DNA from: Acidobacteria bacterium Ga0077522
GTDB taxonomy: Bacteria; Acidobacteriota; Vicinamibacteria; Vicinamibacterales; Vicinamibacteraceae
Assembly: GCA_001464065.1 (NCBI GenBank)
Contig: LNDN01000024.1
Span: 1-48,119, forward strand
DNA: 48,119 nt
Direction: 5' to 3'
The notes below the pieces were generated by a model. That model saw only the letters and a program-made list of their open reading frames with translations, was not told the DNA's origin and searched no databases. The translations under genes were made by a program, and so were the position numbers. Below are positions 24,270-32,367 of the stretch, one piece after another (the first letter of the stretch is position 1; every line of letters begins with the position of its first letter).

Positions 24270-25673
24270 CTACCACGCGGCCGTGACGGCGCCGGCCGGC
24301 CCGAGCGCATGCCAGGCGAGCCCGACCGGTGCACCGAAGGGACCTGCCCCAGCGGCCTCGGAGCTCACGGCACGGAGGATGCGGCGGGCCTCGGCCTGCT
24401 GCCCCGCGTCGTCGGGAAACAGCCGCGTCAGGAGGCGCGCCGCGGCAGCGTTGCCTGCCAGGGGGTAGACCGGATCGGCGAGGCGACCGACCCGGCCGGC
24501 GCCCGCCAGCGAGGCCACCCGATCCTCGATCGCGCCCGAGGCGCCCTGCAGGCGAGCCAGCGTCGTCCGGAGCAGCTCTTCGGCCAGATCGGGATAGACG
24601 TGGTCGTCGCGCCAGGCCGCCGCATCGAGCAGCGCATGCGCCAGCATCATCGCGTCGTCGAGCAGCATCGGGCCGCGGGCCTGGCCCTCGTCGAGGACGT
24701 GGGCGACACCGGATCCGCGGGCATAGGCCACGGGCGCGAGCAGTTCGAGGGCGTCGATGGCCTCCCGCGCGAGCTCGGGCCGATCGAGGGCGACGGCTGC
24801 GGCCAGCAACGCGCGGCAGGCGCGGGCACTGCTGTCGACGAGCACGAGGCGCGGCGTCCCGGTCCACGGGCGCCAGTGCCCGTCAGGGCGACGAAAGGCG
24901 CGCCGGAGGCCGTCCACCAGTCGGTCGAGGCGGGCGACCCACTCAGGGAGGGGCTCGAGCGAGACGGCGCGCGCGAGGACGCCGGCCCACTCGGCCTGAT
25001 CGTCCAGGCGAGCCACGGCCGGGCGGTCGTCGACCGACGGCACCAGCGCCACGACCCCGTCGGCCCGCCAGTCCGGCGAGGCGCCATCGAGGGCGTCGAT
25101 GGTGTCGGCGGCCATGGAGGCCCAGGCCGGGTCGGCCATGGCCGTGGCGTGGGCGAGGGCGAAGAGCGCCGCCGCGGCCGACGGCACGCCCGCCTGACCG
25201 CACGCGCCGGTCGATGGGTCCCGCGTCGCCGAGAGGGCCGCCGCGATGGCGTCGAGGGCGGTGTCGTCGTCGGCAAAGTCCGCGGCGGGCTCTGCCGTGG
25301 CCGACGGGAGGATCCACTGCCCGTCTCGCGCGGCGAAGGCCCGGGCGGCCTCCCTGAGGCGGGCGGCCAGCCCGTCGTCGAGGTGGCTGCCGCCGGTGAG
25401 CGTGTGGCCCTCCGGGGTCAGGACCAGCAGCGAGGGCCAGTGTCCCAGGCCATAGCGGTCGGCGATGTCGGGGCGGCGATCGGCGTCCACGCGGACCGGG
25501 ACGACCGTGTCCGCGATGGCGGCGACGACATCGGGCCTGGCGAAGACGGTCTCGTGGGCGCGCGCCGACGCCGGCGACCAGCCCGTGTCGAGCAGGAGCA
25601 GCACGGGCCGACGTCGTCGCTGCGCGTCGAGGAACGCGGCCGTCTGCCACGGCTGCCAGTCGATGGCGGGCAC
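24270..25673 (-). CDS. DUF255/YyaL-like thioredoxin-fold protein lacking the CxxC motif
   Basis: 467 residues. The first 110 match the thioredoxin-like domain of the YyaL/SPATA20 family (WQPWQTAAFLDAQRRRRPVL, VPVRVDADRRPDIADRYGLG, HWPSLLVLTPEG with the cis-Pro). The site where family members have CHWCH reads GWSPASARAHE, so the redox pair is gone. The rest is helical and corresponds to the alpha/alpha barrel of the family (LVDGLRRAFRRPDGHWRPW, ARGPMLLDDAMMLAHALLDA), but it is shorter than the usual 650-700 residues in total. Function of the family is unknown. The start is GTG at 25673, 20 bp from the divergent isocitrate dehydrogenase start, with CATTAT 6 nt upstream. It is first in a run with transketolase. 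Confidence 0.82.
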   Translation of the reverse strand: MPAIDWQPWQTAAFLDAQRRRRPVLLLLDTGWSPASARAHETVFARPDVVAAIADTVVPVRVDADRRPDIADRYGLGHWPSLLVLTPEGHTLTGGSHLDDGLAARLREAARAFAARDGQWILPSATAEPAADFADDDTALDAIAAALSATRDPSTGACGQAGVPSAAAALFALAHATAMADPAWASMAADTIDALDGASPDWRADGVVALVPSVDDRPAVARLDDQAEWAGVLARAVSLEPLPEWVARLDRLVDGLRRAFRRPDGHWRPWTGTPRLVLVDSSARACRALLAAAVALDRPELAREAIDALELLAPVAYARGSGVAHVLDEGQARGPMLLDDAMMLAHALLDAAAWRDDHVYPDLAEELLRTTLARLQGASGAIEDRVASLAGAGRVGRLADPVYPLAGNAAAARLLTRLFPDDAGQQAEARRILRAVSSEAAGAGPFGAPVGLAWHALGPAGAVTAAW

Positions 25674-25678
25674 GGTTC

Positions 25679-25685
25679 TATAATG
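25679..25685. promoter_or_regulatory. bidirectional leaderless promoter core, DUF255 protein / isocitrate dehydrogenase
   Basis: TATAATG carries a perfect plus-strand TATAAT (25679-25684), 9 nt before the ATG at 25694. On the minus strand it reads CATTAT (25685-25680), 6 nt before the GTG at 25673. The start codons are separated by only 20 bp and neither has a Shine-Dalgarno sequence. A -35 is not obvious on either strand. Confidence 0.6.
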
Positions 25686-25693
25686 GCGCGCAG

Positions 25694-26704
25694 ATGGCTC
25701 ATCGCATCACGCTCATTCCTGGAGATGGCATCGGGCCCGAGGTCAGCGCCGCCGTCGTGCGCATCATCGAGGCGGCGGGTGTCGCCATCGAGTGGGAGGA
25801 GCACGACGCGGGCATCGTGGCGTTCGAGCGGACGGGCAGCACGCTGCCGCAGAGCCTGCTGGATTCGGTGATCCGCAATCGCGTGGCGCTCAAGGGGCCC
25901 GTGACGACGCCGGTCGGCGAAGGGTTCACGAGCGTCAACGTGGGCCTGCGCAAGGCCCTCGACCTCTACGCGAACCTGCGTCCGGTGACCAACCTGCCCG
26001 GAGTGCCGTCACGGTTCCAGGGCGTGGACATGATCATCGTCCGGGAGAACACCGAGGACCTGTACGCCGGCCTGGAGAACGAGATCGTGCCCGGCGTGGT
26101 CGCCGGGCTCAAGGTGATCACCGCGGTCGCCAGCGAGCGCATCGCCCGGTTCGCCTTCAAACACGCCACCGAGAACGGCCGGCGCAAGGTGACCGCGATC
26201 CACAAGGCCAACATCATGAAGCAGGCCGACGGCCTGTTCCTGCGGTGTGCGCGAGCGGTGGCCAAGGAATACCCGGACATCCAGTACGACGAGAAGATCG
26301 TCGACAACGCCTGCATGCAGCTGGTCATGCGGCCCGAGCAGTTCGACGTGCTGCTGCTGCCCAACCTGTACGGCGACATCGTCTCGGACCTCGCCGCGGG
26401 ACTCGTGGGGGGCCTCGGCGTGGTGCCGGGCGCGAACCTCGGCGAGAACTCGGCCGTGTTCGAGGCGGTGCACGGCAGCGCGCCCGACATCGCGGGACAG
26501 GACCTGGCCAACCCGACGGCCCTGCTGCTGTCGGCGCTGACCATGCTGCGCTACATCGGCGAGCGCTCGTCGGCCGACGTCATCTTCGGCGCGGTGAGCC
26601 GGGTGCTGGCCGCGGGGACGACGCTGACGCGCGACCTCGGAGGCAGCGCCACGACGACCCAGTTCACCGACGCGGTCGTCCGCGAGATCGCCGCGCACCG
26701 GTAG
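25694..26704 (+). CDS. icd: isocitrate dehydrogenase, NAD-type
   Basis: 336-residue beta-decarboxylating dehydrogenase. TLIPGDGIGPEV opens the fold. TSVNVGLRKALDLYANLRPV holds the Ser, Asn and Arg that bind isocitrate rather than isopropylmalate. VRENTEDLYAGLE, AIHKANIMKQADGLF (catalytic Lys) and LLLPNLYGDIVSDLAAGLVGG (metal Asp residues) follow. The coenzyme loop reads VHGSAPDIAGQDLANPTA, with Asp-Ile where NADP enzymes have Lys-Tyr, so NAD is the likely cofactor. Length matches the short NAD-IDH/homoisocitrate group; homoisocitrate dehydrogenase is the main alternative. TATAAT lies 9 nt before the ATG, and transcription would start close to the first codon, so the mRNA is probably leaderless. 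Confidence 0.92.
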   Translation: MAHRITLIPGDGIGPEVSAAVVRIIEAAGVAIEWEEHDAGIVAFERTGSTLPQSLLDSVIRNRVALKGPVTTPVGEGFTSVNVGLRKALDLYANLRPVTNLPGVPSRFQGVDMIIVRENTEDLYAGLENEIVPGVVAGLKVITAVASERIARFAFKHATENGRRKVTAIHKANIMKQADGLFLRCARAVAKEYPDIQYDEKIVDNACMQLVMRPEQFDVLLLPNLYGDIVSDLAAGLVGGLGVVPGANLGENSAVFEAVHGSAPDIAGQDLANPTALLLSALTMLRYIGERSSADVIFGAVSRVLAAGTTLTRDLGGSATTTQFTDAVVREIAAHR

Positions 26705-26721
26705 TCGCGGCGCGGCTGCGC

Positions 26722-26727
26722 TACACT
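26722..26727 (+). promoter_or_regulatory. -10-like box of the PlsB-like acyltransferase gene
   Basis: TACACT ends 8 nt before the GTG start at 26736, in the 31-bp gap after isocitrate dehydrogenase. There is no Shine-Dalgarno, so this may give a leaderless message separate from icd. Confidence 0.4.
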
Positions 26728-26735
26728 CGTCAGCC

Positions 26736-27860
26736 GTGATAGGCGACGACCTGCGGCAGGCGGTGCTGGCGCGCGACGACGTGCGGCGCCTGTACGAGCC
26801 GCCCGACGGCGATCCGGCAGCACTCGCCCGGATCGAGGGCTACCTCGAGGAACTCCGGGCCACGCAGCGCCACTCGATCTACCGGGCCCTCAAGCATCCG
26901 CTCTACCCGATCCTCCGCAAGGTGGAACGCGTGCCCGAAGGCCTGTCGCACCTGCGGCAGGCGCTCGACACGGGGCGCGTGGTCTACGTCTCGAACCACA
27001 AGAGCCATCTCGACTACCTGATCGAGCTGCTCATCATCGAGGACCACGACTTCCGGCCACCGATCATCGCGGCCGGCATCAACCTGTTCGGCGGGGCGCT
27101 GGGGCTGCTGCACAAGCACGTCACCGGCGCCATTCCGATCCGGCGCGGCGCCCGCGACGCGGCGTACCTGGTGACGCTCAAGGCGTTCGTCGCGGAGTTG
27201 CTGCAGACGCACGACCTGTTCTTCTACCCCGAGGGCGGCCGCAGCTACAGCGGCGAGCTGAAGAACGCCAAGACCGGCCTGTTCAACGCCGTCGTGCTCG
27301 CCGAAGTACCAGTGCTGCACATCGTGCCGGTAGCCATCGCCTACGACCTCGTGCTCGAGGATCGCATCCTGGCGCCACAGGTGACCAAGGGACGCCAGCG
27401 GCCGTTCTCGCGCGAACTCGCCGAGATGGTGGGGACGGCCGTGGGCTACCAGTCCCGCGCCTTCGTCACCTTCGGAAGGCCCGTCACCCTCGCCGGTGGC
27501 GAGGCGCACTCGCGGCGCGACGTCATGGACCTCGCGCAGCAGGTGCTCGGCGCGGTCGGTCGCCTGCACAAGGTGTTGCCGACGGCGCTGGTCGCCTCGG
27601 TGATGCGGCCGTCGATGCCGCGCACCGCGCTGGTGTCGGAAGTGCAGCGCCTGATCGACCGGCTGGCGGCGAGCGGGGCCAACCTGGAGACGACCGACGC
27701 CGCGGCGGCGGTGACGTTCGCGCTGGCCGCCTTCGAGGAGCGCGGTGTGCTGCAACCCGAGGGATCGATCGTGCGCGTGCGCGATCGGTTCGTGCTGCGC
27801 TACTACGCCCGTCAGCTGAAACACCTCCTGGATCCGAAGCGTCAGACCACAGAGGGATGA
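26736..27860 (+). CDS. PlsB-like glycerol-3-phosphate 1-O-acyltransferase
   Basis: 374-residue acyltransferase of the glycerolipid (PlsB/DHAPAT) branch. The HX4D catalytic motif is in YVSNHKSHLDYLIELLI (about residue 90). IPIRRGARD, LFFYPEGGRSYSGELKNAKT (substrate-binding block) and TGLFNAVVLAEVPVLHIVPV follow in the right order. It has only the catalytic core of E. coli PlsB, which is over 800 residues, as in other short homologues. It would make lysophosphatidic acid at the inner membrane. GTG start at 26736 with TACACT 8 nt upstream. Its TGA overlaps the ATG of proline dehydrogenase. Confidence 0.88.
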   Translation: MIGDDLRQAVLARDDVRRLYEPPDGDPAALARIEGYLEELRATQRHSIYRALKHPLYPILRKVERVPEGLSHLRQALDTGRVVYVSNHKSHLDYLIELLIIEDHDFRPPIIAAGINLFGGALGLLHKHVTGAIPIRRGARDAAYLVTLKAFVAELLQTHDLFFYPEGGRSYSGELKNAKTGLFNAVVLAEVPVLHIVPVAIAYDLVLEDRILAPQVTKGRQRPFSRELAEMVGTAVGYQSRAFVTFGRPVTLAGGEAHSRRDVMDLAQQVLGAVGRLHKVLPTALVASVMRPSMPRTALVSEVQRLIDRLAASGANLETTDAAAAVTFALAAFEERGVLQPEGSIVRVRDRFVLRYYARQLKHLLDPKRQTTEG

Positions 27861-28792
27861 TCGACGCCCTCTCGAAGGCGATGTTCGGCGCACTGGCCGG
27901 CAGTGGCGCCCTGAAGGCGATGGCCAGTCGCTACGGCATGCGTGGGCGCCGCGGCTTCGCCAGGCGCTTCGTCGCCGGCGAAACCATCGACGAAGCGATT
28001 GCGGCGGCGCGGGCCGTCGAGGCGCAGGGGCTGGTGCAGACCCTCGACCTGCTCGGCGAGAGCGTCGCCACCGTCGAGGCAGCCGGGGCCGCCACGAACG
28101 CGTACCTGGCGATGCTGCCGCGCATCGCCGCCGCCGGCATCGGCCGCAACATCTCGATCAAGCTGACGCAGTTGGGGCTCGACCTGTCGCTGGACGACGC
28201 GGGCGGCAACCTGCGGCGGATCCTGACCCTCGCGCGCGAACAGGGCTTCTTCGTCCGCGTCGACATGGAGAGTTCGGCGTACGTCGACGCCACGCTGACG
28301 CTCGTCGAACAGGTCTGGCGCGAGGGACACACGAACGTCGGCGTCGTGCTGCAGTCGGCGCTGAAGCGCAGCGAGGCGGACCTCGACCGTGTGCTCGCGC
28401 TCGGCGCGCGTGTGCGGCTCGTGAAGGGCGCCTACAAGGAGCCGGCCAGCGTCGCGTACCAGTCGAAGGCCGAGGTGGATGCCGCCTACGTGCGCCTGCT
28501 CGAGCGGCTCCTGCCGCACGGCCAGTTCCCGGCCATCGCGACGCACGACCCGCTGATGATCGCGCACGCGCGCCGGATTGCCGCCGCAGCCGGGCTGGCG
28601 GCGTCGGCCTTCGAGTACCAGATGCTGTACGGCGTGCGGCGTGATCTGCAGGCGTCGCTCGCCCGCGAGGGCTTCGGGGTGCGTGTCTACATTCCGTACG
28701 GGCGCGAATGGTTCCCATACTTCATGCGTCGTCTCGGCGAGCGCCCCGCCAACGTCGCGTTCGTGTTGAAGAGTCTGGTCCGCGAGGGCTGA
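27857..28792 (+). CDS. proline dehydrogenase
   Basis: 311-residue monofunctional FAD-dependent (beta/alpha)8 proline dehydrogenase, oxidising proline to pyrroline-5-carboxylate. Signature stretches are ISIKLTQLGLDLSLDDAGG, FVRVDMESSAYVDATLTL, GVVLQSALKRSEADLDRVL, RVRLVKGAYKEPASVAYQSK, EYQMLYGVRRDLQASLARE and the C-terminal VRVYIPYGREWFPYFMRRLG with ERPAN, where the paired Arg bind the proline carboxylate. Length equals the bacterial PRODH (not PutA) form. It overlaps the PlsB-like gene by 4 bp and so is co-translated. The partner P5C dehydrogenase is not in the window. Confidence 0.95.
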   Translation: MIDALSKAMFGALAGSGALKAMASRYGMRGRRGFARRFVAGETIDEAIAAARAVEAQGLVQTLDLLGESVATVEAAGAATNAYLAMLPRIAAAGIGRNISIKLTQLGLDLSLDDAGGNLRRILTLAREQGFFVRVDMESSAYVDATLTLVEQVWREGHTNVGVVLQSALKRSEADLDRVLALGARVRLVKGAYKEPASVAYQSKAEVDAAYVRLLERLLPHGQFPAIATHDPLMIAHARRIAAAAGLAASAFEYQMLYGVRRDLQASLAREGFGVRVYIPYGREWFPYFMRRLGERPANVAFVLKSLVREG

Positions 28793-28979
28793 GCTCGCCC
28801 ATTCCCGCCCGCATTCGCCCACTCGACCGTGCCTCCACGCCCTGCGCCCCGGCGCTGGCATGGTCCTCGCTTTCTCTCCTGTCGTTCGCTCGTCGCCATC
28901 CACAGCGTTCAACCGGACGAGGGCACACGCGTCGGCTCCCCAGCGCCCGCGAGTCCCGAAGCGAGGAAGGAGAAGCACC

Positions 28980-29258
28980 ATGGCCAGTGAGGCCCAGGCC
29001 ACGCAGTTCACCACGACGTTCCCGGCGGTACGCGCGCGGGGGCGCTCCGTCACCGACCACACGGCCCGTGTCGGCACGTGGCTTCGCCAGGCCCTGTGCG
29101 GGCTCAATGGCCATGATCGGTATCTGCACGTCGACGGCAGGCGCGTGACGCTCCGCTGCGTCGGCTGCCAGCACGACTCACCGGGATGGGAGACAGGCGA
29201 CCGCGCCTACCAGCGCACGTACGCCGGCGATCCGCTGCGTCACCGCATCCGGCAGTAA
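28980..29258 (+). CDS. small protein with a CxxC-type zinc-ribbon-like motif
   Basis: 92 residues starting at the ATG at 28980, chosen because GAAGGAGAAGCACC places GGAG at an ideal distance. The C-terminal half carries LCGLNGHDRYLHVDGRRVTL then RCVGCQHDSPGWETG, with Cys and His spaced like a small zinc ribbon; the CxxC...SPGW ending recurs in short acidobacterial proteins as far as I can recall. The first 35 residues look disordered. It is preceded by about 187 bp without a gene after proline dehydrogenase, so it has its own promoter or a long leader. Function unknown. Confidence 0.65.
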   Translation: MASEAQATQFTTTFPAVRARGRSVTDHTARVGTWLRQALCGLNGHDRYLHVDGRRVTLRCVGCQHDSPGWETGDRAYQRTYAGDPLRHRIRQ

Positions 29259-29321
29259 CAGCTTACGCACGTGATCGACGCGCTGGCGGCCCCACCCAGG
29301 GCGCGCCGGCGCCGAGCGTGG

Positions 29322-30455
29322 CTAGCCGAGGAATTGCCGGGCGAGGGCGGCCAGCGTGTACGCGCACTCGTCGACGCTGGCGAGTTCGACGTACTCGATC
29401 GGGCCGTGCAGGCCGGCGCCGCGCGGGCCGAAGATGACCGTGGGGATGCCGGCGGCGCCGAAGATGGCGGCGTCGGTCCAGTAGCTCATGCCGCTGATGC
29501 GCGCTTCGAGGCCGCGCGCCTTGCCGGCCACCACGAGCTGTTGCGGCAACTCCGCCGCCGGATCGAGATCGTACCCGGGTCGTTCGACCACCAGCCGCAC
29601 GTCGGCGCGGAACTCGGGGTCGTTGTTGCGGAGCACGGCGAGCATCTGCTCGACTTCGTGCAGGGCGCGGGCGCCATCCTCACCGGGCAGCGTCCGCCGC
29701 TCCATGAACAGGCGGCAGTGCGCCGGATAGATGCTGGCCTCGGTGCCGCCCGCGATCGTCGAGGCGTGCAGCGACCCGCTGCCGAGCAGGGGATGCGTCG
29801 GCCGTGCCCGCAATTCCTGGTCGAAACGCTCCAGCACCCCCAGCACCCGCCCCATCGCGAGAATGGCGTCGCGGCCCTCCTCGGGTCGGCTGCCGTGCGC
29901 GGCCTTGCCGTAGGTCTGCAGCTCCAGCCACGCGAAGCCCTTGTGGGCCACGCCGACACTCAGATCGGTCGGCTCGGTGATCACCGCGCCATCGGCGCGC
30001 CAGTCCCGCACGAGGGCATCGGCGCCGAGGCTGCCGTACTCCTCGTCCACCACGCCGGCCACCAGCACGCGGCCCTTCGCGAGGCCCTCGGCCGCGAGCA
30101 GCCTGGCGGCACCGACGCAGGCGGCCAGCCCGGACTTCATGTCCTGCGTGCCGCGCCCATACAGGCGCCCGTCACGCTCGATCGGGGTGAACGGGTCGTC
30201 CATGCCGTCGACCCCGACGGTGTCGAGATGCCCGCACAGCAGGAGGGTCGGCCCGGGCTGGGCGCCCTCGAGCACGCCGACGACGTTGGGGCGGCCCGGC
30301 TCGACGTCGGTTTCCGTGACGTCGAGGCCGGACTCGCGCAGACACGCCGCGAGGCACGCCGCCGCCTCGGCCTCGCCCGGGGCCCCCGGCACCAGCGAGG
30401 GATTCACCGAGTTGATCGCGACCAGGTCGCGCAGCAACTGGCGAGTGCGTTCCAT
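29322..30455 (-). CDS. M20 family metallopeptidase / deacylase (ArgE/DapE-like)
   Basis: 377-residue di-zinc amidohydrolase. The metal ligands are visible: LLLCGHLDTVGVDGM (His and catalytic Asp), YGRGTQDMKSGLAACVGAA (bridging Asp), VAGVVDEEYGSLGAD (catalytic Glu then ligand Glu) and AVITEPTDLSVGVAHKG (Asp/Glu ligand region), plus the dimerisation-domain motif KAAHGSRPEEGRDAI and a C-terminal GLHGPIEYVELASVDE with the last His. The closest functional types are acetylornithine deacetylase, succinyl-diaminopimelate desuccinylase and carboxypeptidase G2; the substrate is not decidable. It starts 1 bp after the stop of the PD40 protein, so the two are co-transcribed. Confidence 0.93.
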   Translation of the reverse strand: MERTRQLLRDLVAINSVNPSLVPGAPGEAEAAACLAACLRESGLDVTETDVEPGRPNVVGVLEGAQPGPTLLLCGHLDTVGVDGMDDPFTPIERDGRLYGRGTQDMKSGLAACVGAARLLAAEGLAKGRVLVAGVVDEEYGSLGADALVRDWRADGAVITEPTDLSVGVAHKGFAWLELQTYGKAAHGSRPEEGRDAILAMGRVLGVLERFDQELRARPTHPLLGSGSLHASTIAGGTEASIYPAHCRLFMERRTLPGEDGARALHEVEQMLAVLRNNDPEFRADVRLVVERPGYDLDPAAELPQQLVVAGKARGLEARISGMSYWTDAAIFGAAGIPTVIFGPRGAGLHGPIEYVELASVDECAYTLAALARQFLG

Positions 30456-30456
30456 G

Positions 30457-31542
30457 TCAGGGCTTCCAGCGCGCCAGGAAGATGTTGGTGTCGCCCCGGG
30501 TCTTCTGGTTGCGGTTGGACGCGAACACGAGCTGCGTGCCGTCGGGCGAGAACATCGGGAACCCGTCGAAGTCCGGGTGGTGCGTCACCTGCTCCACCCC
30601 CGACCCGTCGGCGTTGATGAGGAACAGGTCGAAGTTGCGGCCCTTCAGGTTGTGCAGGTTCGACGAGAAGATCAGGCGCTTGCCGTCCGGGGTCCAGAAC
30701 GGCGCGAAGTTGGCCGCCCCGTTGTCGGTGATCTGCCGCAGGTTCGAGCCATCGGCGTTCATGATGTACAGCTCGGTCGAGGTGGGCTTCCACAGGCCCT
30801 CCTTGAGCAGCGTGAAGTACTCGACGAACTCCGGGGAGCCGGCCTGCGGGTGGCGCCCGCGGAAGACGATCTGCGTCCCGTCGGGCGAGTAGAAGGCGCC
30901 GCCGTCGGGCCCTGGCAGGTTGGTCAGGCGCTTGACGTCGGACCCGTCACCGGCCATGGAGTAGATCTCCATGTCGCCGTCGCGCACGCTCGTGAAGACG
31001 ATGCGGCCGTGCGGACCGACGGTGGCTTCGGCGTCGTAGCCGGGCGAGGAGGTGAGCGCCCTGGTGCCGCTGCCGTCGGCCTTGGCCGTGTAGATGTCGT
31101 AGCCGTCGAAGATCGGCCACACGTACCCCCGCGCCATCGACGGACGGTCGGGACACGCCGGTGACTTGCCGTGCGTCGAGGCGTAGACGATCTGCTTGGC
31201 ATCGCGGCTGAAGAAGCCGCACGTGGTGCGGCCCTGGCCGTTGCTGACACGACGGACGTCCGAACCGTCGATCTTCATCACGTACATCTGGTCGCACGCG
31301 ACCGGGTCCGGTGACGACTGGAAGATCAGGTGACTGCCATCGGGCGAGAAATACGCCTCCGCGTTCTCGCCCTTGTCGGTGAGCATGCGGATGTCGGCGA
31401 GATGGGTCTCGAGCGAGGCCAGATTCTGCGGCACCGGCGGCAGGGCCGCCGGCTGCTGGGCGATCAGGAGCACGTCCGGGCGCAGCAGGCCCGCCGCCAT
31501 GAAGGCGACGGTCGCGGCCGCGAGAGTGAGGCGAGCATTCAT
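30457..31542 (-). CDS. exported TolB-like PD40 beta-propeller protein
   Basis: 361 residues, with signal sequence (MNARLTLAAATVAFMAAGLL; start ATG at 31542). Six or so PD40 blades are seen: AYFSPDGSHLIFQSS, FFSRDAKQIVYAST, VGPHGRIVFTSVRDGDMEIY, FYSPDGTQIVFRGR, FWTPDGKRLIFSSN and MFSPDGTQLVFASN, each followed by a DGSxxxxxT/S turn. These propellers are common in Acidobacteriota and usually bind proteins or peptides in the periplasm; no enzyme domain is attached. It overlaps functionally with the M20 peptidase downstream, so both may serve peptide use. TATCCT is 7 nt before the ATG without a Shine-Dalgarno sequence, so it is probably leaderless. Confidence 0.9.
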   Translation of the reverse strand: MNARLTLAAATVAFMAAGLLRPDVLLIAQQPAALPPVPQNLASLETHLADIRMLTDKGENAEAYFSPDGSHLIFQSSPDPVACDQMYVMKIDGSDVRRVSNGQGRTTCGFFSRDAKQIVYASTHGKSPACPDRPSMARGYVWPIFDGYDIYTAKADGSGTRALTSSPGYDAEATVGPHGRIVFTSVRDGDMEIYSMAGDGSDVKRLTNLPGPDGGAFYSPDGTQIVFRGRHPQAGSPEFVEYFTLLKEGLWKPTSTELYIMNADGSNLRQITDNGAANFAPFWTPDGKRLIFSSNLHNLKGRNFDLFLINADGSGVEQVTHHPDFDGFPMFSPDGTQLVFASNRNQKTRGDTNIFLARWKP

Positions 31543-31549
31543 ACGGCCG

Positions 31550-31575
31550 AGGATAGCATCCGCGGCTGCTACGAT
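31550..31575. promoter_or_regulatory. divergent leaderless promoters, PD40 protein / SDR
   Basis: Minus-strand TATCCT (31555-31550) ends 7 nt before the ATG at 31542. Plus-strand TACGAT (31570-31575) ends 6 nt before the GTG at 31582. The whole region between the starts is 39 bp. Confidence 0.45.
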
Positions 31576-31581
31576 GCCCGG

Positions 31582-32367
31582 GTGACCGACCGTCGGACCG
31601 CCGTGATCACGGGTGCCTCCTCGGGGATCGGTGAGGCCTGCGCGCGGGCCTTCGCCAGCGAAGGCCTGCACGTCGTCCTCGGGGCCCGGCGGGAGGCGCA
31701 GCTGGCGCAGGTGGCCGACCAGATCGTCGCGGCCGGCGGCGCGGCCACCGCCGTGCCGTGTGACGTCACCGACGCGGCCCAGGTCGAGCGCCTCGTGACC
31801 GCCGCCCTCGACGCGACCGGCCGCCTCGACGTCATGGTCTGCAATGCCGGGCTCGGCTACAACGGCCGGCTGGACGAGACCGACGCCGACAGCATGCGCC
31901 GCCTGATGGAGGTCAACTTCTTCGGGACGTTCCACGCCGCGCGGGCCGCCGTCGCGCACTTCCGCCAGGCCGGGCGCGGGCATCTCTTCATCGTGTCGTC
32001 GATCGTCGGGCGCAAGGGCGTGCCGCGCATGGCGGCCTACGCCGCGACCAAGTTCGCGCAGGTCGGGCTCGGCGAATCGGTGCGCGCGGAACTGGCCGGC
32101 ACCCGCGTCCACGTGACCCTCGTCTACCCGATCAGCACCGAGACCGAGTTCCGGCGCGCCATGGTCAGGGAGTGGGGACTCGACGTGTCCGGCGCCGGTC
32201 CCCGCCAGTCGCCGGAACACGTGGCGGCGACCATGGTCCGGGCCCTGCGCCATCCCCGCGCCGACGTCTATCCGATGCGCCTGTCGCGCCTCGTGCCGGC
32301 CGCCTCGGCGCTGCTGCCGGGACTGGCCGACTGGGTCGCGACCCGATTCAGCCGCACGCCGAAATGA
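31582..32367 (+). CDS. short-chain dehydrogenase/reductase
   Basis: 261-residue classical SDR. AVITGASSGIGEACARAFA is the TGxxxGxG cofactor motif near the N-terminus, MVCNAGLGYNG the NAG motif, and LFIVSSIVGRKGVPRMAAYA then ATK gives the catalytic Ser and YxxxK. ARREAQ after the second strand suggests NADP. The C-terminal part (TLVYPISTETEFRRAMVREW) is variable and the substrate cannot be assigned. The start GTG at 31582 lies 6 nt after TACGAT, so the message is probably leaderless. Its TGA overlaps the ATG of the nucleotidyltransferase gene. Confidence 0.9.
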   Translation: MTDRRTAVITGASSGIGEACARAFASEGLHVVLGARREAQLAQVADQIVAAGGAATAVPCDVTDAAQVERLVTAALDATGRLDVMVCNAGLGYNGRLDETDADSMRRLMEVNFFGTFHAARAAVAHFRQAGRGHLFIVSSIVGRKGVPRMAAYAATKFAQVGLGESVRAELAGTRVHVTLVYPISTETEFRRAMVREWGLDVSGAGPRQSPEHVAATMVRALRHPRADVYPMRLSRLVPAASALLPGLADWVATRFSRTPK

